DNA from: Cinnamomum chago
Taxonomy: Eukaryota; Streptophyta; Magnoliopsida; Laurales; Lauraceae
Direction: 5' to 3'
DNA length: 64,000 nucleotides
NCBI GenBank assembly: GCA_038049695.1
Contig: CP142452.1
Coordinates: 81,324,501 to 81,388,500 of the forward strand
The notes under the pieces are model-generated. The model was not told where the DNA came from. It saw only the letters and a program-made list of their open reading frames with translations, and made no database searches. Numbering within the stretch: position 1 is the first letter of the stretch; each line of letters opens with the position of its first letter. Positions 13,201 to 23,573 of the stretch are shown here, piece by piece. A program made the position numbers and the translations under genes.

Positions 13201-16200
13201 TTTTTTTTTATTTTTGTGGGCCTTGAAATCATCATCTGAACTGTGAATAGTTTAGAGGAGACCAAATACAACTAGGGGCCCAACTTTCAACCGTAGATCT
13301 ATTCTCTATTTTGAGATATTTGCAAAAAGGTCCATAATCTAAAATATTAATTTTTTAATTTATGTGGCCCCCTTTGCACGATCTGAACCGTTCAGAATAT
13401 CTAAAGAGCCAAAAGTGGTTGTGAAGTGAAAGATCAGCCCTTGATATTTCATGGATTATGAGAAATTGACTAAAAACTTCTGATTGTTGGATCACACAAT
13501 GCATGGACTCCATGATTCCTCTCTTCTGCCAAACATGGAACTATTTTTAGGAAATCCTCTCTGATGATGACTTGATTCCAACGGATCAAAGAAAACCTCT
13601 AACTAAGGGATTCTTATCAATTTGCCAAACGTGCCCTTAGTGTCTGATTCTTTTTGCATTTTTTTCTCGATTGGCGTCATGCAGTTATGTTGTATAGGTA
13701 CCAAATCCGGTTGCTTTACATGTTTCAGGTTGTTGGGGAATCAGGGCTGTTTACTCCTGATGATATTTCTTATGTTCAAGAAGCTGGAGTTAAAGCAGTA
13801 AGCTTGTGAATACTTTGTGTTATTCTCCTTTACCTTTTCCTTTTCTGTTCTTTCAGTTAATTTTTTTTTGAACGGTAACAAATGGGTTTCATTAAAAGGC
13901 ATACAAGAAACTATATAAATGTGAACACAACTTTGTCATATACAAGAAGAATGCCGGAGTGTCCATCAGAAGAGAACCCATCACCAGTTCAAGGATTAAT
14001 AGCCACAAAACAATAAAACATTCACAGTTGAACTCAGCACTGTGAACAGGACCATCCCAAAAGTGCAGACAAGCACCTTGACTCCCACTGTCGGAGAGAA
14101 ATAACAGAAAAACATACCCTGAAGGCCCACTAATGGCTTACATTCTCTATTTTCTTTTTGTTCTTATGTTGAACAAGAATTGCATTGCATTCCTGTTCCA
14201 CACTAAACTCTCTTGAATTGCCTTATTTGGCAAGAATGCATGCCTTCCGATATCACCTTTAAGAATATAACAAATATAACTGGAAATCCTTCTTTTTTTT
14301 CCTTTTTTTTTAATGGCAATGGACTTGAACCTTCAACCTCATGAGTGTAACAATGAGCACCTTCCAACTGTGCTAGAGGCTCATTTGACCAAAAAATAAA
14401 AAAATCAAAATCAAACAAACAAAATGTAAATTCTTCTCAGCAGATTTGCATTTGACGCAGGAGTGTATGGCCCAGATCCAGTTGATCGTGTGATTGATCG
14501 GTCCCTCGATCATATGGATCAGTTTAATCAATCACAAGGATTTTTGTTCCATCTTAACAGGGGCTCAATCAAGCAGAAGGGCTCAAATAAAAGAAGGAAT
14601 GTGCTTAATTTTGGTTTCAACTTCGGAAAGAAAAATGTTGAATTTACTGTGGGAACCATCTACTGGGATCTACTTACTCAACAAGTGGGACCCAGATCCC
14701 TATTAAAATATGTTATACAAGTACGACCCGTAGCCCACTTGGAGTGGTGATGCACGACAGACCCATGATCCGTGGGTCGAGCAGCCCTTTGGCCCTAGTT
14801 CAGTCCTGCCATTTATAGTTTGTTTTGCTTATTTTATTAAGGGGAAGTTTCAAGTGCATCCATCTCTCACCATAGGGCGAGAGACACTTCCATAATTGGA
14901 AATTTTCAAGTACATAGGGTGAGGTACACTTCCTTGTCTTTATGTGCAAAACGGGAAGTGTCCCTCACCCTATGGTGAGGGATGGAAGCACTTGAAAGTT
15001 GAAACTTCCCCTTTTATTAATTGAGTTATGAGTAGGGTCCACAAGTCTTTCTTTTATTAATTGGGTTGTAAGTAGGGTCCACAAGTCTTAAGCAGATGTT
15101 TTAATCTCAACATTCAGTATGTTTCTGACGAGATTGAGTTTAGGGTTTGGTTTTCTCTATTTAAAGCTTTGTAAAGACTTTTTGGCTCCTTAGATTTGTT
15201 GAATGAGAAAGAAAAAAAAAAAGACGAAGAAGAAGAAAAATGAATTTGAGTGATTCTAGAATCTCTCCTGTGATGGGAATGGCGTGGAGCCTCAGAATTC
15301 TGGGTGTAAAGTCGATTGACTCCATCTTCCCCTACCCACTCCGCATCGATCCCCCGAATTAAGTGGGATATCCAATGACTTTCAAGGAGAGCAATGTGAA
15401 ATTAGAAACTTTACAAGGGGAGAATCTAAGTGAAGAATGCTACCTAGAATCAAGGACTAATACAAGATCAAAAAAAAAAAAAAAAACAAGCAAAAGGAGA
15501 GAGGGGATGTCCAAGTGAATTTTGAAACCTAGACACTTTCTAATTTTTGCTTGTTTCCTTCTTTTAAACAAGTGGTTGAGTATTGGAAGTAGTATATTTT
15601 GTAAGTTTCTTATATTGATGGATGGCTAGGATTAAATCTCAAGATTAAGGTTGTCTTGTTGGGAGTTGTATATAAGTACATAGGATAGGACGTCCAGCCC
15701 ATGTTGATTTTGATTATTTTCTACCTTAGTAAACTTGTTGCATGTTTGCACCTTTTTTTCTTTTTACATTTTTATGCGTGTCTCCCAAGGATTGAAAGTA
15801 TTGGCGGTGATCTAGCGACCATTGGTAAGCATATTATTGCCTTTCTCCTTGGTTTATGTTGACTGTAGATAATTGGGGCACAAAACAATCAAGTCTTATT
15901 TGGGTTTTGGCTTCCGCGTCAAAATTTCACCAAATACATCCTTGATTGTCCTAGGTTAGATACAACTTCCTCTCCCCCATGATAACACTAATCAAATTCC
16001 CTTCAACAATAAGGTGAGGGAGGTAGCAGGCAACGTCAATACCCCCAATACTAAGTGCATAGAGGAGGTATGAAAAATTGACGATGTAGAGGCCCTGATA
16101 GGTTAACACTCAAACCAGCTAGATTGGGGTTGCAATGCGTGTTTCTGTTAACATTGAGCTTTGAACCACTAGTTGGAAGTGGAGACTAGTTGGGGCTGAT

Positions 16201-16880
16201 TGTGAGCAGACGCCTGGAATCCTCAATAACATCTTCAACCAGCCGTTATTAAGAGTAGCTGATTGACCCCTTGGAAGAACTTCAAGGTAATTACCCATGT
16301 GGTAGCACAAAGCCACACTTAGGATCACAGTTAGTTGTCGTTACCTATGATACTTGGATACTTGTATAAGCGTAACATATCTGTGTCGGACAGATGCGAC
16401 ACTCTTATTGGTATCCGATAATGCACCAATACTTCTACAGTAAAAATTTAGCATATCCTACTTGCTTAGTCTATTATTTCATTTAGTTCTTATAATTTTC
16501 AGCATAAAATAAGTTAGAAAGGAATGCAAACAAGGATAATTTCATTAATTAAAAATTGTTCTAAAGAAGAAATTAAGACAGTTACATCCGTATCCATGTT
16601 CTAGATTTTTAAAAGTATAGTCATACCCTGGTCCCTGTAGCTGTCCGTACCTGTATCCATATATAGGCATCATAGGTTGTCACTGTCTTGCTCTTGACAC
16701 ATCACTTGTGCTCCTTCCAAATCAACTATAATTTCCTCCCAAGGCCATATGGAAACAATAAGAACGTCTAAATCTGGTCTCTTTTATGACTAAGATTGAA
16801 CATCTTTAGTTTTTGTACCATATTTTTCCATTTAACTGGTTGGACCCTGATCATAATTATTACCATATATTGATTTTAAA

Positions 16881-16934
<54 letters not shown>

Positions 16935-18327
16935 GCATGCATGCAAAATAAATAAATAAGAAGAGAGTAAAAACCCTCTACGTTGAGTTTGATCTTCCAC
17001 AAAAGGGGGCCCTGTGGCATGTAGATGGGTTCACTAGAACTCATTGGTTAGTCCTAACCATCCTATCTATAGAAATGATTTAGAGATCTAACATTAGATC
17101 TTAGGTAAAATTATTTGACCATCCATTTCATTGTAACAAAATGAATATCTAGAAATGATCAATGGTGCTTAATTTTGGAAGGTGCCTTATCTGCACACAA
17201 CCAGTCCTTGTGGGGGACAACGAATGTTGCTACGTGTCGCACTGCCTTTTGTGGTTGAACCTTGTAATCTTACAACTGTCATGATCATAGTCTGTTGGTC
17301 GTAGTTGGTTTTACAGCACAAGATTGCTGGTTCAAGTCATGCCAAAGCCATGAATCATGACCTTATTAAAAGTTAAAATGTATAGAAGGTAAACAATTGA
17401 AGTAGATAACATGATTGCTAACTGAAATTTGGCAAGATTCAGTCATCTGCATTTTATTTGTCTTCATACTAAAAGTGTATAAAGAGAATGCGGGAGAGAG
17501 ATTGAATCAGTCATGTCCTTCATTTGAATTCTCATATTTCCCCATTGGGTTACCTGCATTTGCCTGCACTGTGGGTTATTAGCTTCATTCTTCATTTGTT
17601 CTTTCCTTGTGCCTGGGCTGTGGGCTTAGACTTTGCATGTCCTTGCTTTTTGAACCCTGGCATGGCCCGTCCATTTAATCTACATATTTGGTTTAATGTC
17701 GATACCCTGCTAGTTTGTTGTAATTGCCAATCCTAAGCCCGGATGAAGGAAAGGGGTTATGTCAAGGAAGGAATTGGGATCATCTGAGGATTTCCCCCAC
17801 GATGACCGTGAGTGGACCAATGATGGTCTGCCAGGTCACCGTGGGCAGCCCAGATGTATGGCAAGCTGCTTGCAATGACGTGGCGGACCGTGATTGGTCC
17901 ACTCACGGTCACCTTGGGGTAAATCCTCATGGGATCCGGACTCATCGAGGAGGTTCGATAGCTAGCGTAAAACTTTTGTACACAACTATAACATGAAAAC
18001 TGACCCCAACATAGTTGAGACAGGGCTTTGATGATGATGATGATTTCATTTAATGTCGATGGGCCCATTGTATGCTGATCATCCAATTGATGCCAACTTT
18101 TTGTACGACACATTGTTATAGCCTTTCTTCTGTTTCCTTAAAATGCTGTAATTTCTTTGCTTTGTATCTTATTATTTGCACCCGTTATTATTTTTTTGTT
18201 GGCATTCTAAGATGGGGATTGTTCTGTTTCTTCACAGGTCTTGGTAGGGGAATCGATAGTCAAACAAGATAACCCTACGGAAGGAATTGTGGGACTTTTT
18301 GGTAAAGATATTTCTGTTATGTCCTAA
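7299..18327 (+). CDS. IGPS: Indole-3-glycerol phosphate synthase, chloroplastic (ten exons)
   Basis: Exons: 7299-7469, 7915-8166, 8271-8447, 9849-9923, 10038-10082, 10211-10375, 11022-11100, 11779-11861, 13729-13797, 18238-18327. They join to 1,206 nt (401 aa plus stop), about the usual length for plant IGPS. The enzyme closes the ring of CdRP to indole-3-glycerol phosphate, releasing CO2 and water, in plastid tryptophan synthesis. The first ~60 residues are Ser/Arg-rich with few acidic residues, as in a chloroplast transit peptide. The TIM-barrel motifs are all present: AEVKKASPS (about 182-190, catalytic Glu183 and Lys185), LLCKEF (Lys246), AALVEV (Glu295), GINNRDL (Asn317), VGESGLF (Ser354) and the phosphate-binding VLVGES (373-378). 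No frame is broken and all catalytic residues remain, so the gene looks functional. All introns are GT-AG except intron 2, which is GC-AG. Confidence 0.96.
8167..8270 (+). other. GC-AG intron (IGPS intron 2)
   Basis: Exon 2 ends ...GTTTCGCAG and is followed by GCACTT; the intron ends TTTATTACAG. Joining at CAG keeps frame and gives DKEVSQLKERMP, matching the K-D-x-E-V-x-x-x-K/R-E segment of plant IGPS. The only nearby GT alternative (GAA|GTTTCG, 9 nt upstream) would delete three residues conserved in spacing. GC-AG introns are a known minor class. Confidence 0.75.
8571..9331. mobile_element. Possible solo LTR in IGPS intron 3
   Basis: A 761-bp segment that begins TGTTGGGAACATAAAC and ends GTTTATTTCCAACA, giving the short TG...CA inverted termini of a plant LTR. 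It contains a CTCTTTCTCTCTTTC tract and AATAAA-like signals near its right part. The flanking pentamers (TATTC and GTAAC) do not match, which weakens the call. It could be a solo LTR made by recombination between different copies, or chance. Confidence 0.3.
9480..9690 (-). mobile_element. RTE-type LINE fragment in IGPS intron 3
   Basis: Contains CATCATCAAAACCTTGTTATG, then TATATTGGGTTTTGGTACATG, then TTCGGCCTACCCTTTTCCTTG. This order (tail, hairpin, GGCCTACCC block) matches the minus-strand 3' end of the RTE LINE seen again at 61791-62050. Strongly degenerate and non-coding. Confidence 0.45.
12085..12096 (-). mobile_element. Copia primer-binding-site remnant in IGPS intron 8
   Basis: GCTCTGATACCA is the reverse complement of TGGTATCAGAGC, the initiator-Met-tRNA primer-binding site of plant copia elements, and the same 12-mer is used by the intact copia at 50618-55525. 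No TG-starting LTR can be seen directly next to it (CATCAGAAC follows), so this is a decayed minus-strand fragment. The AT-rich 12097-12440 may be the old LTR. Confidence 0.4.
12774..13636. mobile_element. Tourist-like (PIF/Harbinger) MITE in IGPS intron 8
   Basis: 863 bp bounded by inverted repeats GGGCATGTTTGG and CCAAACGTGCCC, and by the 3-bp target duplication TTA at 12771-12773 and 13637-13639. GGGC-x-TGTTTGG termini with TTA/TAA duplications define Tourist/PIF-Harbinger elements. The interior has no transposase, only recurring words (GATCTGAACCG, GAGATATTTGCAAAA). Both ends are intact, so it inserted as a unit into an already existing intron. Confidence 0.8.
13861..14140 (-). mobile_element. 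L1-type LINE 3' end in IGPS intron 9
   Basis: On the minus strand the segment ends with TATGCCTTTTAATGAAACCC, then TTTGTTACCGTTC and a poly-A run (the T run at 13861-13869). A degenerate AATGAAA...TTACC...poly-A terminus is usual for plant L1 LINE 3' UTRs. No reverse-transcriptase coding sequence remains and the 5' boundary is uncertain. Confidence 0.4.
14291..14385 (-). mobile_element. tRNA-derived SINE or tRNA pseudogene
   Basis: The minus strand reads CCTCTAGCACAGTTGG (A-box-like, 14362-14378), then CTCATTGTTACACTCATGAG, then AGGTTCAAGTCC (B box, 14321-14332), then an A-rich tail. The tRNA arm order is kept but the acceptor stem does not pair, so it is not a working tRNA. The A-rich tail favours a retroposed copy. 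Confidence 0.45.
14841..15011. mobile_element. MULE-type MITE with long inverted arms
   Basis: 171 bp starting GGGGAAGTTTCAAGTG and ending with its inverted counterpart CACTTGAAAGTTGAAACTTCCCC. Arms of about 50-60 bp pair with few mismatches. It is flanked by a perfect 9-bp duplication TTTTATTAA (14832-14840 and 15012-15020), which is the size made by Mutator-like transposases. No coding capacity. A transcript of the IGPS intron would fold into a long hairpin here. Confidence 0.8.
15011..15091. repeat. Tandem direct repeat of about 41 bp
   Basis: CTTTTATTAATTGAGTTATG...GTAGGGTCCACAAGTCTT is followed directly by a second copy (TCTTTTATTAATTGGGTTGT...). The copies differ at a few positions. 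The first copy includes the right target-site duplication of the neighbouring MITE. Confidence 0.7.
15092..16882. other. Intron 9 interior, no recognised feature
   Basis: Unique-looking AT-rich intron sequence with a poly-A stretch at 15470-15486 and an A/G-rich run near 15210-15240. I see no coding segment, clear terminal repeats or RNA gene. Confidence 0.4.
16883..16932. repeat. (CT)n microsatellite in IGPS intron 9
   Basis: About 25 uninterrupted TC/CT dinucleotides followed by ATGCATGCATGC. Confidence 0.95.
17290..17345 (+). mobile_element. tRNA-like (SINE) fragment
   Basis: GTTGGTCGTAGTTGG resembles an A box, and GCTGGTTCAAGTCATGCC, about 35 bp downstream, resembles a B box. The spacing matches a Pol III tRNA-type promoter. 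No clear A-tail or target duplication was found. Confidence 0.3.
17770..17940. mobile_element. Short inverted-repeat MITE in IGPS intron 9
   Basis: The left arm (about 17776-17835: GGGATCATCTGAGGATTT, then GACCGTGAGTGGACCAAT) is repeated in inverted orientation at 17882-17937 (ATTGGTCCACTCACGGTC, then AAATCCTCATGGGATCC). The arms are about 55-60 bp with scattered mismatches and a loop of about 45 bp. I could not identify the target duplication, so the superfamily is not assigned. Confidence 0.6.
17996..18050 (+). mobile_element. RTE-type LINE 3' tail
   Basis: Reads ACCCCAACATAGTTGAGACA, then GGGCTTTGATGATGATGATG. This is the canonical RTE 3' terminus (imperfect hairpin, GGCTTTG, TGA repeats). 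It sits in IGPS intron 9 about 190 bp before the last exon, in the same orientation as the gene. Confidence 0.6.
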
Positions 18328-18364
18328 CATTTGGGTTTTTTTTATTAAAGATGGTCGAGAAATG

Positions 18365-18456
18365 AATAAAACCTAGTTTTGTCCATGTTTTTTTTTTTTT
18401 TTTTCCATTTTGTTTTAGTGTTCCTGGAATAGAATCTTGTATTACTTTTGAATAAA
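18365..18456 (+). terminator. Candidate IGPS polyadenylation signals
   Basis: AATAAA occurs at 18365-18370 and 18451-18456, 38 and 124 nt after the IGPS stop codon. A T-rich tract lies between them (18390-18405), as is usual for plant near-upstream elements. Which site is used cannot be told from sequence. Confidence 0.45.
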
Positions 18457-19759
18457 TTATAAACAATAGTAATTCAAAATAATTGATGTGGTATACTATT
18501 CTGAAAATGCATGGGAGCTGTGCAGAGGGCATGCTCACCAATGTTTCTTTATGTATTTATTCATCGGTGGCATATGCACAAATGTGGCAAAACATTTCTA
18601 AAGTTTTTCAGGGTCATCACTTTTTCAACAACTCTTGGTTCATTTCTGTGAATCTGGAATTTCCATCTGTTGGTCCCAGTGTAGATCTCTGCAGTAGGAA
18701 GACTTCCTATCATTTAAAAGGAAAAAGAATGAAAGAAACAAGTTATGCATATGGGCTTCGAACATATCTTCAAATAAATGATTCATCAATTGGAATGCTT
18801 AGGATGTCACCTCTGGCTATGCGGTTGATTGTCCCTCCTAAGGCCAGGTTCAATATCCATAGAACCATTTCCACACCAGTGCTAATGAACCGAGAAAGAT
18901 TAGCTGTGACTTGGTGAGATAAAAGAGTTTTTCTGGGTGTGACCCACCATGCTAAAGCTTGATAGGAATAGGTCCCACCACTCATCAAGTGGTCCACACA
19001 TGTAATTTGCATATTGACTTTTGGTGTTCCTGGGCAGTTACTTTTTGTCGTTGTTGTGGGTTTGTCTGCTAACGAAAGTAATTTTTTTTCACCATGTTTG
19101 GTGATCCCTTCTACTTTAAAAGAGCCTGAAGCCTAATTGGAAGCTGATCCATGTGACAACCACAACGTTCCAGGTTCAGCCATTGCTATCAAAAAAAATA
19201 TACAAGTACAGCACTAACAAATCACAAATCACAAGTACAACACTCACAAGTCACAATACAGCTCATTGCTGCTGCAACCAAGCTATTCTCTCTCTCGAAA
19301 AAAAAAAAAAATGATCCCACAACACATATACCAGGAGGGATTGTCAAGTACGAACACACACCTCAAACGAATTAACCATCACCAAGGTAGGTAAATTTTC
19401 TGGTTCTACAAGGTTCGAGCTGTCATGCAGGGTTTCCATTTTCTCAATTCGATTCTTTCAATTAATCTGTCCTCTCCTGAACCGGTAGGACTCTAAGGCA
19501 CTCTTTGGCATTGTTGTGTTGAGATTGGATTGTGCCAAGATTATGCAGTGCAGAAATTATTTGATAATATTCTATTAAACTACTTTTGTTGATAATATTG
19601 TAGGATCTTATGCACCCATTGAGTTACCATTCCTTCCAAAAAATAATTGGTGATGGAAGAGGCACAACTCAAAAATGTTTTATATGCCATTCAACGTAGT
19701 GCCTGCGAGCCTGTTTTTAAAACGATCGCGGGGAGTGGTATCGTGACATGCCTCTACCC

Positions 19760-20760
19760 AACAAATATGATGTACAATGTGGGCCCATCTTTATAAAAAT
19801 TATAACGTGAGGTTAACTTTTTGTGATTGTGAACACAAGACCCACCTTTAAAAATTACAACGTGAAACTCACCTTTAGAAATTGGAACACGGGGCCACAA
19901 TCATAGTATTCACAATGTGCGTCTACACTAATGAAATTTACAATGTCGGTCCACCTTTTGTGATTGTAATTATATGACCCACCTTGTAAGAATTACAAAA
20001 GTGGAGGTACCTTTTATGTGATATTGTGGACACCAAACCCACCTCTAGAAATTACAACATGATGTCCACTAGGGGTGTAACGGTTCGGTTAACCGGTAAA
20101 TTTGGGAAAATCGTTAATCGAATCGTAACCGCGGTTTTCTGTCTTTCAAAACCGTAACCGTAACCGTATCTACAAAAACCGTGGAAAATCGTAACCGTGG
20201 TTAACTGTATTAAACGGTTCGGTTACGGTTAATAACCGTGGAATGCCTTCCTCACATAAGGGGATAAATGTGAATGATTGAAGGTAAAATGACACATAAT
20301 AAGCAATTAAATAAGGTAAGAAATATTTCATTTAGTCCCCTTATTTTTTTCTTTTATTTGTAAATGGTACGGTTAACCGCATATGGTTAACCGAACCGTA
20401 TTATACGGTTCGGTTTGGTTAATAACCGTAAATTATTATGGAAAATCGTAACCGAACCGAACCGTGCGGTTTTTGGATTTAATTAACCGTAGTAACCGAA
20501 CCGTAAAATACGGTTATTAACCACGGTTCGGTTCGGTTAGACGGTTTTCCGGTTTTTTTTTACACCCCTAATGTCCACTTTTAGAAATTAGAACACGGGG
20601 CCCACATTCATGAGACTTACAATGTGGTCCCGCCATTATAAGAATTATAATATGGACATATTTTTTTGTGACTGTGACCATAGGACCCCACCTTTAGAAA
20701 TTACAAAGTGGGCAAGTTTTCTTTGAGATTGTGAATGTGAGACTTACCTTTTGGATAAGT
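19760..20760. repeat. Degenerate short-period repeat
   Basis: The phrase CCACCTTTAGAAATTACAA, with variants such as ATTACAACGTG and GACTTACAATGTGG, recurs about ten times on both sides of the hAT element at 20070-20570. TTTTTGTGATTGTGA also recurs. This is an old, diverged tandem array with units of roughly 50-70 bp. No coding potential. Confidence 0.5.
20070..20570. mobile_element. Non-autonomous hAT element, GGTTCGGTTAACC-rich
   Basis: 501 bp with termini TAGGGGTGTAA and TTACACCCCTA, flanked by a perfect 8-bp duplication ATGTCCAC (20062-20069 and 20571-20578). The 8-bp duplication and YAGGG termini identify hAT. The interior is made largely of CGGTTCGGTTAACCG/AACCGTAACCG words in both orientations, with an AT-rich core, and encodes nothing. 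Confidence 0.8.
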
Positions 20761-20992
20761 GAAAGTATTTAGAGTCATTAAATGCACTTCTTTAGAAGTC
20801 AAAAGATAAGTATGATACAACTATGCCAGCAAGCGATTTTTTAAAAAAATTACAACTTTCTTATGCAAGCAGTTAACATTTTGAAATTCCTTCGAGCCTG
20901 ATCAAAATTTGAAAGAGTAATTTACAGTTGTTACACATGTTTTCCCCGGTGTCATCTTAGGGCAATATAGAGCATGATGCGAAATGCACCTA

Positions 20993-21311
20993 GGGGCTGT
21001 TTGGCGGCTTTACTAATGGAGTTGAGTGAAGTAAAGATTATTTTTAAGAAAGAAAAAAATATAAGTGGATTATAATGGTATTTAGTTTTAGTTGTTTGTG
21101 ATGAAATCTTTTTTACCTTTTTGTATTGAAAAGTAGATGTTTTTTTTTTTTTTTTTTTTTTTTTTTTGGGGGAGAAAGGGGATTGCCTTTTGACTTTTTT
21201 TAGAAAAATATGGCGGGAAATTTGAATTAAAGTGTTTTTTATGTGATTTTTTTTATAGAAATGGGTGCTTTATTTTACTTGACTTTATTAGTAGAATTGC
21301 CAAATAAGCAA
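20993..21311. mobile_element. Imperfect Tourist-like MITE
   Basis: The left end GGGGCTGTTTGGCGGCTTTA and ACTAATGGAGTTGAGTGAAG are mirrored at the right end (CTTGACTTTATTAGTAGAAT, TGCCAAATAAGC). GGGGCTGTTTGG resembles Tourist termini. The expected TTA/TAA duplication is not visible, so either the ends have decayed or the boundaries are slightly off. Confidence 0.45.
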
Positions 21312-21369
21312 TTTCCATTCTATTGGCATGGACTCAAGTAGTAAAGAAGGAAAGAGAAACACAAAACAG

Positions 21370-21442
21370 CAACAGGGTTGTTGAGTGAAGAACAGAAGTG
21401 GTCATTTGTTGTGAGTGAAGAACAGAAGTGGTCATTTGTTGT
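21370..21442. repeat. 31-bp direct tandem repeat
   Basis: GAGTGAAGAACAGAAGTGG followed by TCATTTGTTGT occurs twice in a row with no visible mismatch, a recent local duplication. Confidence 0.8.
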
Positions 21443-23573
21443 GAAGTCGTTTCTAAGACGGTTACTCTCGTTACAAAATATCTCATAATCCAAGTGTTCA
21501 TTCTACATGAAGGGATAAAGAGTTTTGACTGATTTTTAAAACAGTACATGAAGCTTTGAATATTTTAAAGAATTATAAAAAAAAATTACAATTTTTTCAA
21601 TCAAGTCCTGTCCATAAAAAAAAATCTTGAGAAATAATAAAAATACTCTTATGTCACTATTCAAAACTTTCCTCTCATAAATCATTTGAGAGAAATGATC
21701 AAATCCAACCCAAATGACCTAATGAGGCCCACTTCAACTACCTTCATACATGGATAGTTAGAGAAAAAAAAAAAAAAAAAAACAGCTGACTCCAAATGGC
21801 TAAAAAGCTAGTTTTTATCATTTATGTAATGATTATAATCATCAAAATCAAAATGGCTAGTTATAAAGAGGAAAATGGTTAAGAATAAAAAAAAAAAAAA
21901 CAACATATCATAATAGAATGATAAAATTTATCAGTTCTCAAAAAAAAAAAAAAAAAAAAAAAAAACCTTATAGAGATGAAGAGTTTATTTAAAAAATTGT
22001 GAAAAACTTATATACTCTTTTCAAATATTTAAACCCCCAATTACTTTTGTAAAAATGAGTCAAAAGTTTCTATTTTTTGAAACTTTCCATTATACATACA
22101 TCCAAGTAGTGGGATAGTTACTATATTATTAAATTAGATAACTTACGTATTGGATTTGGGACAATCTTCTCCTGCTGGAGGACTGCTCAAGTCCGGCTCT
22201 AATAGAGGGCCCACTTGGCCCCACCTTTAATCACTTCACCCCTTTGGCATACTTATCCCGCGTGATCGAGCATCATATCTATTTTTATCCTATCAAATCT
22301 TTACTCACCATTGGATTCACTCTAAAAATTTTATATGTTAATAAATCATCAAATCTTTATGCATTTCAATCAACAGTTAGAATAATTAAATGCAGCCGAT
22401 TTTTTTTTTCATCATTCTTATCCATGAATAGTCCATATGATTGTCTTGCTGGAGGACGGCTCAAGTCCAGGTCCAATATAGGGCCCACTCGGCCCCACCT
22501 TTTATCACTTCACCCCTTTTGTATATTTATCCTGCGTGATTGAGTATCATATCTATTTTTATGCTCATTAAATCTTTACTCACCGTTGGATTGACTCTAA
22601 AAATTTTATATGGTAATAAACCATCAAATCTTTATGCATTTCAATCAACAATTAGGATAATTAAATGCAGCTGATTTTTTTTTCCATGATTCTTATCCAT
22701 GAATAGTCCATCCGATTCTCCTGCTGGAGGACTGCTCAAGTCCAGGTCCAATATAGGGCCCACTCGGCCCCACCTTTTATCACTTCACCCCTTTTGTATA
22801 CTTATCCCGCGTGATTGAGTATCATATCTATTTTTATGCTCATTAAATCTTTACTCACCATTAGATTGACTCTAAAAATTTTATATGATAAGAAACCATC
22901 AAATCTTTATGCATTTCAATCAACAATTAGGATAATTAAATGTAGCTGATTTTTTTTTTCATGATTCTTATCCATGAATGGTCCATCCGATTCTCTTGTT
23001 GGAGGACTGCTAGCTCCAATATAAGGCCTACTCGGCCCCACCTTTAATCACTTCACCCCTTTTGCATACTTATCTTGAGTGATCGAGTATCATATATATT
23101 TTTATGCTCATCAAATCTTTATTCACTATTGGGTTGACTCTAAAAATTTTACATGGTAATAAATCATCAAATCTTTATGCATTTCAATCAACAGATAGGA
23201 TAATTAAATGTAACTGATTTTTTTTCCATGATTCTTATTCATGAATAGTCCAGCCAATTCTCCTGTTGGAGGACTACTCAAGTCCAGCTCCAATATAGGG
23301 CCCACTTGGCCCCACCTTTAATCACTTCACCCTTTTTGCATACTTATCCCACCTGATCGAGTATCATTTCAATTCTTATGCTCACTAAATCTTTACTCAC
23401 TGTTGGATTGACTCTAAAGATTTTATATGGTAATAAACCATCAAATCTTTATGCATTTCAATTAACAATTAGGATAATTAAACGCAGCTGATTTTTTTTT
23501 TCATGATTCTTATCCATGAATAGTCCATCCGATTCTCTTGTAGGAGGACTGCTAAGTCCAGCTCCAATATAAG

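Larger units (their letters stand above)
18457..22159. other. Intergenic region between IGPS and the satellite array
   Basis: No gene is supported. An open frame of 144 codons at 18483-18917 has no domain or codon structure that I recognise. The region holds a degenerate phrase repeat (19760-20760) with a hAT element inside it, an imperfect MITE (20993-21311), a 31-bp direct repeat and long A/T runs (for example 21140-21167 and 21938-21963). Confidence 0.6.

Noticed and set aside
12885..13271. 128-codon minus-strand frame and a 106-codon + frame
   Set aside because: Both lie inside the Tourist element and have no domain.
14291..14385. Functional tRNA gene
   Set aside because: A and B boxes are present but the acceptor stem does not pair and an A-rich tail follows, so a SINE or pseudogene fits better.
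18483..18917. 144-codon + strand open frame after IGPS
   Set aside because: No recognisable motif and composition like the flanking intergenic DNA; it starts just downstream of the IGPS poly(A) signals.
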